DNA from: DASQPR01 sp963797605
GTDB lineage: Bacteria > Actinomycetota > Actinomycetes > Mycobacteriales > Micromonosporaceae
Length of the DNA stretch: 64,000 nucleotides
Assembly: GCA_963797605.1 (NCBI GenBank)
Contig: CAWCPX010000017.1
Coordinates: 626,322-690,321, forward strand
Reading direction: 5' to 3'
Position numbers and translations under genes: made by a program. The notes below the pieces were generated by a model. The model did no database searches and had not been told where the DNA came from. It saw nothing but the letters and a program-made list of their open reading frames with translations. Positions 40,574-52,945 of the stretch are shown here, in pieces (position 1 is the stretch's first letter; the number at the start of each line of letters is the position of its first letter).

Positions 40574-42379
40574 ATGACTGAAGTTAACACCGAAACCCAG
40601 GCTCCGAAAGCATTCAACGCCGAAGCCTTCGCCATGAATATCGCAAAGGCGATGGAGACGAGCGGCCAGGCGCTGGCGGCCTATCTCAAGCCGCGCGAGA
40701 ACGGCGAGCAAAGGACAAGCCGCCGAACGAAATCGGCGAGGTCATCAAGACCTTCTCTACGGTCGCCGAATACTGGCTGTCCGACCAGGACCGCGCCTCC
40801 GATCTCCAGACCAAGATGGGCAAGGCCTATCTCGATCTCTGGGGTTCGACGGTGCGCCGCATGGCCGGCGAGGAGGCAAAGCCCGCGATCGAGCCATCGC
40901 CGCGCGACAAGCGTTTCAGGGATCCCGAGTGGCGGTCGAACCAGTTCTTCGATTTCGTGCTGCAGCTTTATCTGCTGACCACGCAATGGGCGCAGGAACT
41001 GGTGAAGAACGCCGAAGGCATCGATCCGCACACCCGCAAGAAGGCCGAATTCTACGTCCAGCAGATCACCAACGCGATCGCGCCGTCGAATTTCGTCTTT
41101 ACCAATCCCGAAGTGCTGCGCGAGACGCTGGCCTCGAACGGCGGCAACCTCGTTCGCGGCATGAAGATGCTGGCGGAAGACATCGAGGCCGGGCACGGCA
41201 CGCTGCGCATCCGCCAGTCCGATCCCGCCAACCTCGTCGTCGGCGTCAACATGGCGACGACGCCGGGCAAGGTGATCTACCAGAACGATTTGATGCAGCT
41301 GATCCAGTATACGCCGACCACGGAAACCGTGCTGCGCACGCCGCTCCTGATCGTGCCGCCGTGGATCAACAAGTTCTACATTCTCGATCTCAAGCCGGAA
41401 AAATCCTACATCAAGTGGTGCGTCGATCAGGGCATCACCGTGTTCGTGATCTCCTGGGTCAATCCGGACAAGGAACTCGGCAAGAAGACGTTTGACGATT
41501 ACATGAAGGAAGGCCCGCTGACCGCGATGGACGTGATCGAAAAGGTCACGGGCGAGATGAAGGTCCACACCGCCGGTTATTGCGTCGGCGGCACCCTGCT
41601 CGCCTCGACGCTGGCGTGGCTCGCCGAAAAGCGGCGCCAGCGCGTGACCTCGGCGACGTTCTTTGCCGCGCAAGTCGACTTCACCCATGCCGGCGATCTC
41701 TTGGTGTTCGTCGACGAGGACCAGATCGCAGCGCTCGAACGCGACATGCAGGCGTCCGGCGTGCTCGACGGCGGCAAGATGGCGATGGCCTTCAACATGC
41801 TGCGTTCGAACGACCTGATCTGGTCTTACGTCGTCAGCAATTACCTGAAGGGACAGCCGCCCACCGCCTTCGACCTCCTGCACTGGAATTCCGACGCCAC
41901 GCGGATGCCGGCGGCCAATCATTCGTTCTATCTGCGCAGCTGCTATCTGGAGAACCGGCTGTCGCCACGGCAGCATGGTGCTCGACAACACGCTGCTCGA
42001 CCTCTCGAAGGTCAAGGTGCCCGTCTACAATCTGGCGACCCGCGAGGATCACATCGCGCCCGCCGAATCCGTGCTCTACGGTTCGCAATTCTTCGGCGGC
42101 CCGGTCAAATACGTGTTGTCGGGCTCGGGCCATATCGCGGGGGTGGTCAACCCGCCGGCCGGCGGCAAGTACCAGTACTGGACCAACGACAACATCAAGG
42201 ACATCAAGCTCGCCGACTGGCTCAAGGGCGCCACCGAGCACAAGGGATCGTGGTGGCCCGACTGGCTGCAATGGCTCGACGGCCTCGACGCCGAGCGCGT
42301 GCCGGCGCGCGCCGCCGGCTGCGAGGCGATGCCGCCGATCGAGGATGCGCCCGGCAGTTACGTCCGGGTTCGCGCGTAG
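40574..42379 (+). CDS. phaC: Class I poly(R)-hydroxyalkanoate synthase, two frameshifts
   Basis: PhaC polymerises 3-hydroxyacyl-CoA into storage granules. The lipase-like box is GYCVGGTLLAST with the catalytic Cys; Asp is in NLATREDHIAPAES and His in SGSGHIAGVVNPP. The conserved IVPPWINKFYILDL and FVISWVNPD blocks are present. The N-terminal part (AFAMNIAKAMETSGQALAAY) changes frame near 40710, and another break lies near 41965. The size (about 600 residues) and lack of phaE or phaR nearby indicate class I. No phaA/B in this window. Confidence 0.93.
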
Positions 42380-42449
42380 CGTCGCGCGGCGCAGTTGGCT
42401 ATAACAACGCGTCCCGTGCCGGGATTCGAAATCAGTTGAGGGGGAACCT

Positions 42450-42849
42450 ATGACGCGTGAATTGTTCTGGCTGACTCTGACCGTGATTTTGACCGGGTTG
42501 CTGTGGGTCCCCTACGTGCTCAATCGCTGTCAGATCCGCGGCCTCGGCGGCGCCATGGCCAACCCCTCGCGCAACGACAAGCCGCATGCGGAATGGGCCA
42601 ATCGTCTGATGTTCGCGCATGACAATGCGATCGAGAATTTGATCATCTTCGCGCCGCTGGTGCTGATCCTCAACGCCGCTCGACTATTCGACCAAATGGA
42701 CCGTGCTCGCCTGCGCGGTGTATTTCTGGGCCCGCGTCGCGCATCTGATCGTCTACACGCTGGGCCTGCCGGTGTTCCGCACGCTGGCCTTCACCGTCGG
42801 CTTCATCGCCCAGGCCGTGCTGGCGCTGGCGATCTTCAAGATCGTTTGA
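42450..42849 (+). CDS. MAPEG-family membrane protein, one frameshift
   Basis: Four helices and the family motif NPSRNDKPHAEWANRLMFAH followed by NAIENLIIFAPLVLIL. After a break near 42690 the remaining helices read VLACAVYFWARVAHLIVYTL and FRTLAFTVGFIAQAVLALAI. MAPEG proteins are glutathione- or lipid-related membrane enzymes; the bacterial branch is uncharacterised. ATG start with AGGGGGAA upstream. It follows phaC by 70 bases. Confidence 0.8.
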
Positions 42850-42856
42850 GACGAAC

Positions 42857-43452
42857 TCAGGCGGCCTTTTGGGCGACGACAAACAGCATCGCAGCCTGCT
42901 TGTCGTCGAAGCCTTTGACTTCTCCGCTCTCGATCGACAGTGAACTCCAGCTCCCGGACTGCGCGTAAGTCGCACGCAGCCAGTCCGGCGATGGATAGTT
43001 GTAGTAGCGATCGAGCGTGTCGCGTCCGTCGATCGTCGCCGGTCTTGTAGCTGGCGTAGAAAAAGCCTTCGCGGCTTGAGCGCGCGCCGGATCAGCGCCA
43101 GAACATTCGCAAGCTGGTCACGGGGAACGTGAAGCAGACAGGCATTGGCCCAGACGCCGTCATAGGCCTCGACCTCGTCCAGCTCGTGAAACAACAGCGT
43201 CCCGACCGGACGGCCGAGACGCTGTGACGCCACCGCGGCCATTTCCGCCGACCCATCGGTCGGGCGGACATCGAATCCCTGCGCCAGCATCGCCGCGGTG
43301 TCCGCGCCGGCGCCGCATCCGAGTTCGAGGATTTTGGCGGCCGGCGGCAGCAGCGCCAGAAACGCGGTCAGCCGCGCCTGACGCGAGGTGATCGTGCGTT
43401 CCGCATAGGCTTGCGCGTAGCTGCTGTAGAATTGAAGCGTCTTCTCGTCCAC
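42857..43452 (-). CDS. SAM-dependent methyltransferase, one frameshift
   Basis: Class I motif I is ILELGCGAGADTAAMLAQGF, with the acidic loop in VRPTDGSAEMAAVA and motif IV near DGVWANACLLHVPRDQLANV. After a break near 43050 the C-terminus reads YYNYPSPDWLRATYAQSGSW and ends LFVVAQKAA. About 200 residues. Substrate unknown; the Tyr/His-rich C-terminal part is usual in small tellurite- or ubiquinone-type methyltransferases. Convergent with the MAPEG gene. Confidence 0.8.
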
Positions 43453-43493
43453 AGCAGCCCCTCGTCACCCAATCAGCGCGGCCTGCTCCGCCC

Positions 43494-44484
43494 TTACGCG
43501 TCGGACAGGCCGAGCATCAGCCGCATGTTCTGCACCGCCGCGCCCGACGCGCCCTTGCCGAGATTGTCGAGCCGCGCAACCAGAACCGCCTGCCGATGTT
43601 TCTCGCTGGCAAACACATAGAGCTCGAGCATGTTGGTCTCGTTGAGCGCTTCCGGCTCGAGCTTCCCGTTCTTGGTCGCGTCGCTGAGCGGCTTGACCGA
43701 GACGTATTTGCTGCCGGCATAGCGCTTCGCCAGCGCCGCATGAAGGGCGGCGCCATCGGGCTTGCCCGGCAGCGTGTCGAGATGCAACGGCACCGACACC
43801 AGCATGCCCTGCCGGTAGTTGCCGACCGACGGCACGAAGATCGGCCGCCGCGTCAGATGCGAGTAAAGCTGCGTCTCCGGCAAATGCTTGTGCTCAAAGC
43901 CGAGACCGTAGAGTTCGAAGGAAGGCGCGGTGCCGTCTTCGAAACTCGCGATCATGGTCTTGCCGCCACCGGAATAGCCGCTCACCGCATTGATGGTGAT
44001 GGGATAGTCCGCCGGCACCAGGCCGGCATCGACCAGCGGCCGCAGCAGCGCGATCGCGCCGGTCGGATAGCAGCCGGGGTTCGAGACTTTTCGCGCCGCG
44101 CGGATCTTGTCGGCCTGATCGGCCGTGAGTTCCGGAAAACCATAGGTCCAGTCGCTGGCGACCCGAAACGCGGTCGAGGCGTCCAGCACCTTGGGCGCCG
44201 AAGCGCCCATGCTGTCGATCAGCTTCGACCGTCTCCTTGGCGGCCTCATCCGGCAGGCAGAGGATCACGAGATCGACCTCCTCCATCAGCGCCCGCTTGG
44301 CGGCCGGATCCTTGCGCTTTTCGTCGGCGATGCTGGCGACCGTGACGTCGTTCTGCCCGCTAAGCCGTTCGGCAATGCCGAGGCCGGTCGTTCCGGAGCC
44401 GCCATCGACGAACACGGCGGGCTTCGCCGGAAGCGCCGATGGTCGGGCCTGGCCTTTCGGCTGCTTGGTGTCGGTGATGGTCAT
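43494..44484 (-). CDS. argC: N-acetyl-gamma-glutamyl-phosphate reductase (short type), one frameshift
   Basis: This is the third step of arginine synthesis. The NAD(P) loop is FVDGGSGTTGLGIAERL, the catalytic Cys is in RKVSNPGCYPTGAIALL, and His is in GFEHKHLPETQLYSHL. The break near 44225 separates VILCLPDEAAKETV from SKLIDSMGASAPKVLDAST, both expected. The short (type 2) form is usual in alphaproteobacteria. ATG at 44484. It follows the PaiB-like gene on the same strand. Confidence 0.92.
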
Positions 44485-44495
44485 GGCGCGTTCCT

Positions 44496-45164
44496 TCAAT
44501 CCGCGGATACGTTGAGCAGGCGTGGCGATTGTAATCCAACTGCGGCCGCAGCGCGACCATCTGCTGTCCGATCGTCTGCGCGGCGGCGTCCGGCTGCTGC
44601 GCCAGCGCCGCGGCCATCGCCGTATAATCGGCGTCGGACTTGTGCTGGTTCAGTTTGAAGCTGCCTTCGATCTCCTCGACCGTCATCACCAGACCCACGA
44701 TCGCCTTCTTCATTGCCTCCAGCCGCCCTGCCGTCATCTTCGACGACATCCAGGGCTTCTTCGGCAACAGCCAGTCCTCGAACTTGGCGCTGAGCGTGTC
44801 GATCTGCTCGGCGAGTTCGTCGTCGGACAATGTCCGCACCGTGCCGGTCAGATGCACGGCCTGATAGAGCCAGGTCGGCACCTGATCCGGCGAGACGTAC
44901 CAGTCGGGTGACACATAGGCGTCCGCGCCGTTGACGGCCAGCAGCCAGGACGTGGTCCCGTCGGCGAGCTTTATCAGCGGATTGTGACGCGCAACATGAA
45001 ACGCCGCGCGCGGCGTGCCGTCATCGGCAAAGGTCGAGATAGAACGGCAGCGACGAGGCGATCGGCTTGGTGCCGTCCCACGCGCAGACGAGGCCAAAGC
45101 CGCGCGCTTGCGCGAACGCAAGGCTTGCGGCGCGGTCGGACTTGAACATCGGAGGCGTATACAT
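44496..45164 (-). CDS. PaiB-like FMN-binding protein, frameshifted
   Basis: N-terminal MYTPPMFKSDRAASLAFAQA then, in the next frame after about 45035, ADDGTPRAAFHVARHNPLIK, SPDWYVSPDQVPTWLYQAVH and SFKLNQHKSDADY. These are the PaiB (FMN-binding split-barrel) blocks; PaiB was first described as a repressor of sporulation proteases but most homologues are flavin enzymes of unknown role. The C-terminal end is uncertain: one indel near 44520 would end the gene at 44496, 11 bases before argC; without it the frame runs on to 44360. Confidence 0.75.
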
Positions 45165-45432
45165 TTCAAACTCCTGCTTGACGTAGGAGCCGCCAGATCA
45201 GACCGCGTTCTTGGAAGGGAAAAAGCCGCGGACCGGATCCGGCGGCAGGGGCGACGATCTTAAACGCAGACGATCCGCCCATACCGCGATAATGCGGCGG
45301 CGGCGGGCGGTCAGGATGGTCGAAGCGTTGATCATGGGCGCGGCTATAAGGCCGCGCCCGGTTTTCGTCAAGATAAAACCTCATACCCGAACACAAAGCG
45401 CGCAACGGGCGGCCTTGCTCAGAATTCGGGAG

Positions 45433-46430
45433 CTAGATCACCGGATTCCATGGCGCCGGCACCACGCGGTAGCCGCTGCCGTCCTTGACGACATTGCCGA
45501 GCCCCGGGAACGGATAGTGGAAGCCCTGCACCTGCATCTTTTCGGCGACCATCATGTCGTAGACCTTGCGGCGGGTCTTTTCGGCCATCGTCGCGTCCTG
45601 GTCGAAGAACGCGTGCCAGCCCGGATTGGCGGCGAACAGATACGGGATTGTTGGTGACATCGGACTGGATGAACACCTTGCCCGAACCGGACGACAGCAC
45701 ATAGGAGGTGTGGCCCGGGCGTATGGCCGAGGGTCTCGACCGCCAGCAGTCCCGGCGCGACTTCCTTGCCCCACTCATAGGGCGTGACCTTCTTCTTCAG
45801 CCCGCCTCGAAAACGCGGCGGGCGTTCTTGAACACACCCTGCATGCGGCTCGTCCGGTCGCGCGGCTCATCTCGCCGTCATCCATGCAGAATTTCCACTC
45901 GATCGCCGGCACCAGCACTTCGGCGTTCGGGAATGCGGGCTGCCGTCGGCGTTCAACAGGCCGTTGACGTGATCGCCATGGAAATGCGAGATCACGACGA
46001 TATCGACCGCCTTCGGATCGAAGCCGGCGGCGGCCATGTTGGTCGGCGAACTGGCCGACGGCGCCCTTGCTCGACGGCAAACGCGGCCGGGCCGTTGCCG
46101 GTGTCGAGCACGACCAGCTTGCCGCCGGTGTTGATGCACCAGCGGCGCGAACTAGATCGTGATCTTGTCCTTCGGCATGAAGGCCTTCTCGAGCGCGGCG
46201 TTGACGTCGTCCTTTTTGGCGTTGGGGACGAAGCTGTCGGCGAGCGGAAACGTGTTGACGCCGTCGGAAATCGACGGTCACCTGCGATGTCGCCGACCTT
46301 GTAGCGATAGAAGCTCGGCGCCTGCTTGTCGGCCATCGGCGCGGCGGCGTTGGCGGAAATGGCCGGCAACAGCGGCGCGGCGGCGATCCCGGCAGCTCCA
46401 GCCAAGTACGTGACGTCGTGTCAGTTCCAT
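45433..46430 (-). CDS. MBL-fold metallo-hydrolase with Tat signal, frameshifted
   Basis: Motif VVISHFHGDHVNGLL is the HxHxDH zinc site; GHTPGHTSYVLSSGSGKVFI holds the second His and FIQSDV the bridging Asp. The N-terminus MELTRRHVLG followed, in another frame, by GAAGIAAAPLLPAISANAAA is a twin-arginine signal. The protein resembles periplasmic quorum-quencher or arylsulfatase-like hydrolases of rhizobia, and the substrate is unknown. At least five frame changes are needed. ATG at 46430 with a GGGAGGA site upstream. Confidence 0.78.
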
Positions 46431-46596
46431 GTGGTGTCCTCCCAGTGAGACGATGAATTGCGGTTGCGGGTTTTCCCGCGTTCTGCGTTCGTTGCGCGTC
46501 ATTTTTAGCAGCGTTTGTCGGTCGCGCGATGACACGTCTGGTGCATTGTCGGGGCTAACCCCCGTCAGCGCGGGCTTATTCCGGACCTGCATCGCC

Positions 46597-47126
46597 TCAG
46601 ACCACCCGCCACAGCCATTCGGCGATCTTGCCGATCACGTCGCCGAACAGCAGCAGCGCCGCCGACCAGACCAGCGCCGAGACGAAATTGGCGATCTGGA
46701 ATTGCCAATACGGACATCTCGAAAATGCCGGCGGCGAGCGGCACCGAGGCCCGCAGCGGTCCGAAAAACCGGCCGATGAAAATCAGGGCACGCCCCATTT
46801 TTTCACGAAGGCTCGCCGCGCGGCAGGATTTCCGGATAGCGCGACAGCGGCCACATCTGGGCGACGTGTTCCTTGTATTTGAAGCCGAACCAGTAGGAGA
46901 CCCAGTCGCCAAGCGCCGCCCCGATGCCGCCGGCGATCCAGACCGGCCAGAAGCTGATGCCGCTGACGCCGATCAGCGCGCCGATCGCGACCAGCGCGCC
47001 CCAGGCCGGGATCAGCAGCGAGATGAAGGCCAGCGATTCACCGAACGCCAGCACCAGCACGATCGGTGCGGCCCAAGCCTGATGGTCGCGCACGAAATCG
47101 GCCAGCGCGCGCGCAAAATCTTCCAT
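46597..47126 (-). CDS. DedA-family membrane protein, frameshifted
   Basis: The DedA/SNARE-associated domain is visible as VLAFGESLAFISLLIPAWG, GALIGVSGISFWPVW, GAALGDWVSYWFGFKYKE and, after a break near 46800, FIGRFFGPLRASVPLAAG. A further break near 46705 precedes IGKIAEWLWRVV. These proteins flip lipid carriers (undecaprenyl phosphate, PE) or support proton-motive homeostasis. ATG at 47126. The 270 bases to parE are intergenic. Confidence 0.85.
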
Positions 47127-47400
47127 CCTCTGAACGCCTTCCCCGCCCTGTTCCGCGCCGCTCGAACCTGTTCTGCCGGTTCGACAGCCGCGGACAGGTA
47201 AGCCAGCCCTTTGCGTGACATCAAGTCACAAAGGCGGGCATGGGCGTGATGTCAATCGGCCCCTCGAACGCACCGGCTTTCCGACCGCGATTGGAACGGC
47301 CATGAACGTGCCCGCCCGCCGTCACTTTCTTGAGCCCATCCGTGGCATAGTCAGGGGAACCGATTCGCTGCGCGACGTCGCGCGCAACACATGAAGAAAC

Positions 47401-49461
<2,061 letters not shown>

Positions 49462-49707
49462 TCCGGCAGTATCCGCTACGAATCGGGTTTTTCACGCCAT
49501 TTCCGTGCTTGGAAGCCGGTCTGAGGCCGGATTCTGCCCGTTTTGCAGGCATTTTCCGCGTGGTTCGTTTTCTGGACGGGTGTGGTGTCCCCCGCAACAG
49601 CATTTCGGGCGGAACTGGGTATAGTTACGCTACATGGTTTTCGGGAATCGGTGCTCGCGCACCTCGAGACAGTCGGGTTCGACGCTTCTATACTGAGGGA
49701 TTTGAAA

Positions 49708-50507
49708 ATGAAGAAGATTGGTGCTCGCTCTGACCGCGATGGCGGCTCTCACCGGATCGGCTCTCGCGGCTGACATGGCGCCCCGCGCCTACACCAAGGC
49801 TCCTCCGATGGCGGTGGCTCCGAGCTGGACCGGCTGCTACATGTCGGCGGCGGCGGCGGCGGCGTCTGGGATGAAGAACAACACAACGATTTCGTCACCG
49901 GCACCAACATTGCCGCTGCTCCGAACATCCGCAGCCGGGCGGCAGATGGCTGGTTCGGCACCGTCAGGTGCCGGCTGCGACTATCAGTTCACACAATTTC
50001 GGTTGTCGGCGTGTTCGGCGACTATGATTTCATGGACGTGCGGGGCGATACTTCGATCGGCGGAACGCTCGGCCCGTCGCAAGTCATCGGTCACCGAGAA
50101 GCTGGATTCGCAGTGGGCGATCGGTGGCCGCGTCGGCTATCTCGGTTCGCCGCAGCTGCTGACCTACGTATCGGGCGGCTACACTCAGGGCGCACTGGCA
50201 AGTCGACCAACTTGACTGCCTTCGGTGCCTTGGCTCCGACCACGCACGCTCCCCGGCATCGACCACAGGGTGGCTGGTTTATCGGCACCGGCGACGAATA
50301 CTGCGCTGAGCTTCCTGCCCGGCCTGTTCTGGAAGACTGAATACCGCTATGCGGAATTCGACCGTTCAAGACGTGGATGATCGTCTACGATCGCCCGCCG
50401 GTGCCCTGACCGGCAACTTCCTCGACCCAGAAATTCGCGAGCACAGCGTTCGCAGCGAGCTGGTCTACCGCTTCAACTGGGGTGGCCCGGTCGTCGCCAA
50501 GTACTGA
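49708..50507 (+). CDS. Outer-membrane beta-barrel protein, frameshifted (Omp B)
   Basis: The signal peptide (LALTAMAALTGSALA) ends before ADMAPRAYTKAPPMAVAPSW. Strand blocks are WTGCYVGGGGGGVWDE, GCDYQFTNFVVGVFGDYDFM, KLDSQWAIGGRVGYLGSPQL, TYVSGGYTQG, GLFWKTEYRYAEF and the terminal YRFNWGGPVVAKY. Five or more indels break the frame, beginning right after MKKI. It is the first of two tandem copies and resembles Omp A at 17.5 kb. Barrel proteins of this type are major surface proteins in rhizobia. Confidence 0.8.
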
Positions 50508-50537
50508 GATCGAATACTGATCTAAACTTAGCTGCTC

Positions 50538-50567
50538 AAAAGCCCCGGCATCGCCCGGGGCTTTTTT
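50538..50567 (+). terminator. Rho-independent terminator after Omp B
   Basis: AAAAGCCCCGG, loop CATCGC, CCGGGGC and T6. It is nearly identical to the one after Omp C. Confidence 0.88.
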
Positions 50568-50781
50568 GTGCCTGGAGCCCCGGCCTTCTGCCGCGAGCAT
50601 TTTCCGCTCGCTACCAGACCGAGCGAATAGCTGCCTCGCCGGCCTTTAGAGAGCCAGTGTGCTCCCCCGCAACAGCATTCTGGCTGGAACTGGGTATAGT
50701 CCTCGCTATCGGGTTTTGGAATCGGTGCTCGCGCACTTGGGGCGATCGAAGTCGACGCCTCTATACTGAGGAAATTTGAAA

Positions 50782-51574
50782 ATGAAAAAGATTGCGCTCG
50801 CTTTGACCGCCCTGGCGGCACTCACCGGGTCGGCCGTTGCGGCCGACATGGCACCTCGCCCCTACACCAAGGCGCCCGTTGCGTTGCTCCCGTTGCCAAA
50901 TGGACCGGCTGCTATGTCGGCGGCGGCGGCGGCGGTGCCTACGTGAAGAACGATCACAACGACTACGCCACGTGGCGGGCCGCGGTGTCTCGCCGGCCAG
51001 GCCACCGGCCCCAATCTGTCAACCGGCGAGGATGGCTGGTTCGGCACCGTGCAGGCCGGCTGTGACTATCAGTTCGGCGGTCAACTGGGTCGTCGGCCTC
51101 TTCGCCGACTATGATTTCTGGACGTGCGGGGCACATTCGATCTGGCGAACACTGACTCCGTCGCTCACCGGATCCCAGAAGCTGGATTCGCAGTGGTCGA
51201 TCGGTGGCCGCGCCGGCTACCTGGTGCTGCCGCAGTTGCTGACCTACGTTTCGGGCGGCTACACGCAGGGACATTGGAAGTCGACGAACATGTCCTTGTT
51301 CGCGCTCGGCTCCGACCGCGACGCTGCCCGGTGCGACCAAGGGTGGCTGGTTTATCGGCGCCGGTGACGAATACGCGCTGAGCTTCCTGCCCGGCCTGTT
51401 CTGGAAGACCGAATATCGCTATGCGGAATTCGACCGTGCAAACGTGGATATCGTCACATTCCCCGGCGGCGTCCTCACCGGCAATTCCTGACCCAGAAGT
51501 TCAGAGAGCACAGCGTGCGCAGCGAACTGGTCTACCGCTTCAACTGGGGTGGTGCGGTCGTCGCCAAGTACTGA
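50782..51574 (+). CDS. Outer-membrane beta-barrel protein, frameshifted (Omp C)
   Basis: The signal MKKIALALTALAALTGSAVA precedes ADMAPRPYTKAPV. Blocks follow as in Omp B: KWTGCYVGGGGGGAYVKNDH, NWVVGLFADYDFW, KLDSQWSIGGRAGYLVLPQL, SGGYTQGHWKSTNMSLFALG, LSFLPGLFWKTEYRYAEFDR, and the end NWGGAVVAKY. Several frame changes occur, the first near 50882. It differs from Omp B at many positions, so the duplication is not recent. Terminator at 51610-51639. Confidence 0.8.
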
Positions 51575-51609
51575 GATTTGAGTCCTGAGATTAGCTGACT
51601 TAGCTGCTC

Positions 51610-51639
51610 AAAAGCCCCGGCATCGTCCGGGGCTTTTTT
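51610..51639 (+). terminator. Rho-independent terminator after Omp C
   Basis: AAAAGCCCCGG, loop CATCGT, CCGGGGC and T6. Confidence 0.88.
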
Positions 51640-51864
51640 GTGCCTGGATGCTGCCGCGTCATCCGATCGCGCCGATCGTCAAACGCCGGCTTCACAACGC
51701 CCTGCCGCAGCCGACCTCCCCTCTGAAATAGCGCCGCGATCATTTCTGCCTTGCCCCGCGCTTCGGCATTGTATTCGATCGAAAGCTGCGGCCCGGACAA
51801 CGGGATGCCAGTCAAGCCGCACGGACCCGCCAGGCGGACCGCAAGCGGCAACAGGGGGAAGTCC

Positions 51865-52050
51865 ATGGCCAGATCGCTTTCGATCGTCGGCTTTCTTGCA
51901 CTCGCCATCGGGTTGCTCTGGATCGGCCAGGGTACCGGCGCGATCACCTGGCCGCGATCGAGCTTCATGATCAACCAGCTGCAATGGGCGGGATACGGTG
52001 CGATGCTCGGCGCCGTCGGCCTGATCCTGATCTGGCAGGGCAACCGCTAG
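51865..52050 (+). CDS. Small two-helix membrane protein
   Basis: Sixty-one residues with two hydrophobic helices: SLSIVGFLALAIGLLWIGQG and WAGYGAMLGAVGLILIWQ, joined by TGAITWPRSSFMINQLQ. AGGGGGAA lies seven bases before the ATG. The pattern is common in Rhizobiales as an uncharacterised small membrane protein. A GATGGGC / GCCCATC hairpin follows at 52057-52081. Intact. Confidence 0.7.
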   Translation: MARSLSIVGFLALAIGLLWIGQGTGAITWPRSSFMINQLQWAGYGAMLGAVGLILIWQGNR

Positions 52051-52163
52051 TCCGCGGATGGGCAGGCGAAGCGCGCCCATCACTCCCGCCGCTAATGGGT
52101 GGGCGCGGCGCGAACACCCTTCCTTTGCTCACCCAAGCACGCGATCAACAAACGGATGACAGC

Positions 52164-52933
52164 ATGAAAACAGAACTGTTCGATCTCGGCGGCAAGGTAG
52201 CCATCGTCACCGGCGGCAATGGCGGCATCGGGCTCGGCATGGCGCGGGGACTGGCGGCAGCGGGGGCTGCGGTCGCGATCGTCGGCCGCAACGAAGCCAA
52301 GTCGCAGGCCGCGGTCGCCGAGCTCAAGCAAGGCGGCGCCAAGGCGATTTCCGTGGTCACTGACGTCACCGACAAGGACGCGGTCGCCGCCATGACCGCG
52401 CGCGTGGCGAGCGAACTCGGCCGCATCGATATCCTCGTCAACAATGCCGGCATCAACATCCGCAAGCCGCCGCACGCGCTCGATATCGCCGAGTGGAACA
52501 GCGTGATCCGACCAACCTCACCAGCGCCTTCCTGTGCTCGCAGGCGGTCTATCCCGCGATGAAGGCAACGGGCGGCGGCAAGATCATCAACATCGGATCG
52601 ATGATGTCGATCTTCGGCGCCAGTTTTGCGCCGGCCTATGCCGCGAGCAAAGGCGGCATCGTGCAGTTCACGCGCTCCTGCGCGGTGGCATGGGCCGCCG
52701 ACAACATCCAGGCCAATGCGGTGCTGCCGGGCTGGATCGATACCGATCTCACCAAGCGCGCCCGCAAGGAGATCGACGGCCTGCACGACCGGGTGCTGGG
52801 GCGCACGCCGGCGGCGCGATGGGGCGCGATCGCAGACTTCGCCGGCATCGCGGTGTTTCTGGCCTCGCCCGCCTCCGATTTCGTCACCGGCACCGCCATT
52901 CCCGTCGATGGCGGCTACTCGATCATGGGCTGA
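52164..52933 (+). CDS. Short-chain dehydrogenase/reductase, one frameshift
   Basis: Rossmann loop VAIVTGGNGGIGLGMA, NNAG motif ILVNNAGINIRKPP, active-site Ser in IINIGSMMSIFG and Tyr/Lys in AYAASKGGIVQFT. The C-terminus is ASDFVTGTAIPVDGGYSIM. The break is near 52508. The sequence is close to the KduD / gluconate 5-dehydrogenase group, but the substrate is unknown. It converges with the FAD oxidoreductase gene (12-base gap). Confidence 0.88.
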
Positions 52934-52945
52934 CGCCCAGCCCGC

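Larger units (their letters stand above)
49579..51639 (+). repeat. Tandem duplication: two Omp genes with matching upstream and terminator regions
   Basis: About 130 bases ahead of each Omp gene are alike: CCCGCAACAGCATT, GGAACTGGGTATAG, GGAATCGGTGCTCGCGCAC and CTATACTGAGG recur at 49590-49700 and 50668-50775. The coding parts share most strands, and both units end with the same GCCCCGG hairpin followed by TTTTTTGTGCCTGG. Unit length is about 1.08 kb. Confidence 0.75.

Noticed and set aside
40681..42015. 444-codon open frame on the - strand
   Set aside because: Antisense shadow of phaC, with no recognisable domain.
49689..49694. TATACT directly ahead of Omp B as its -10 box
   Set aside because: It would leave only about seven bases of leader before the ATG; TATAG about 70 bases further up, also kept in Omp C, is a better candidate.
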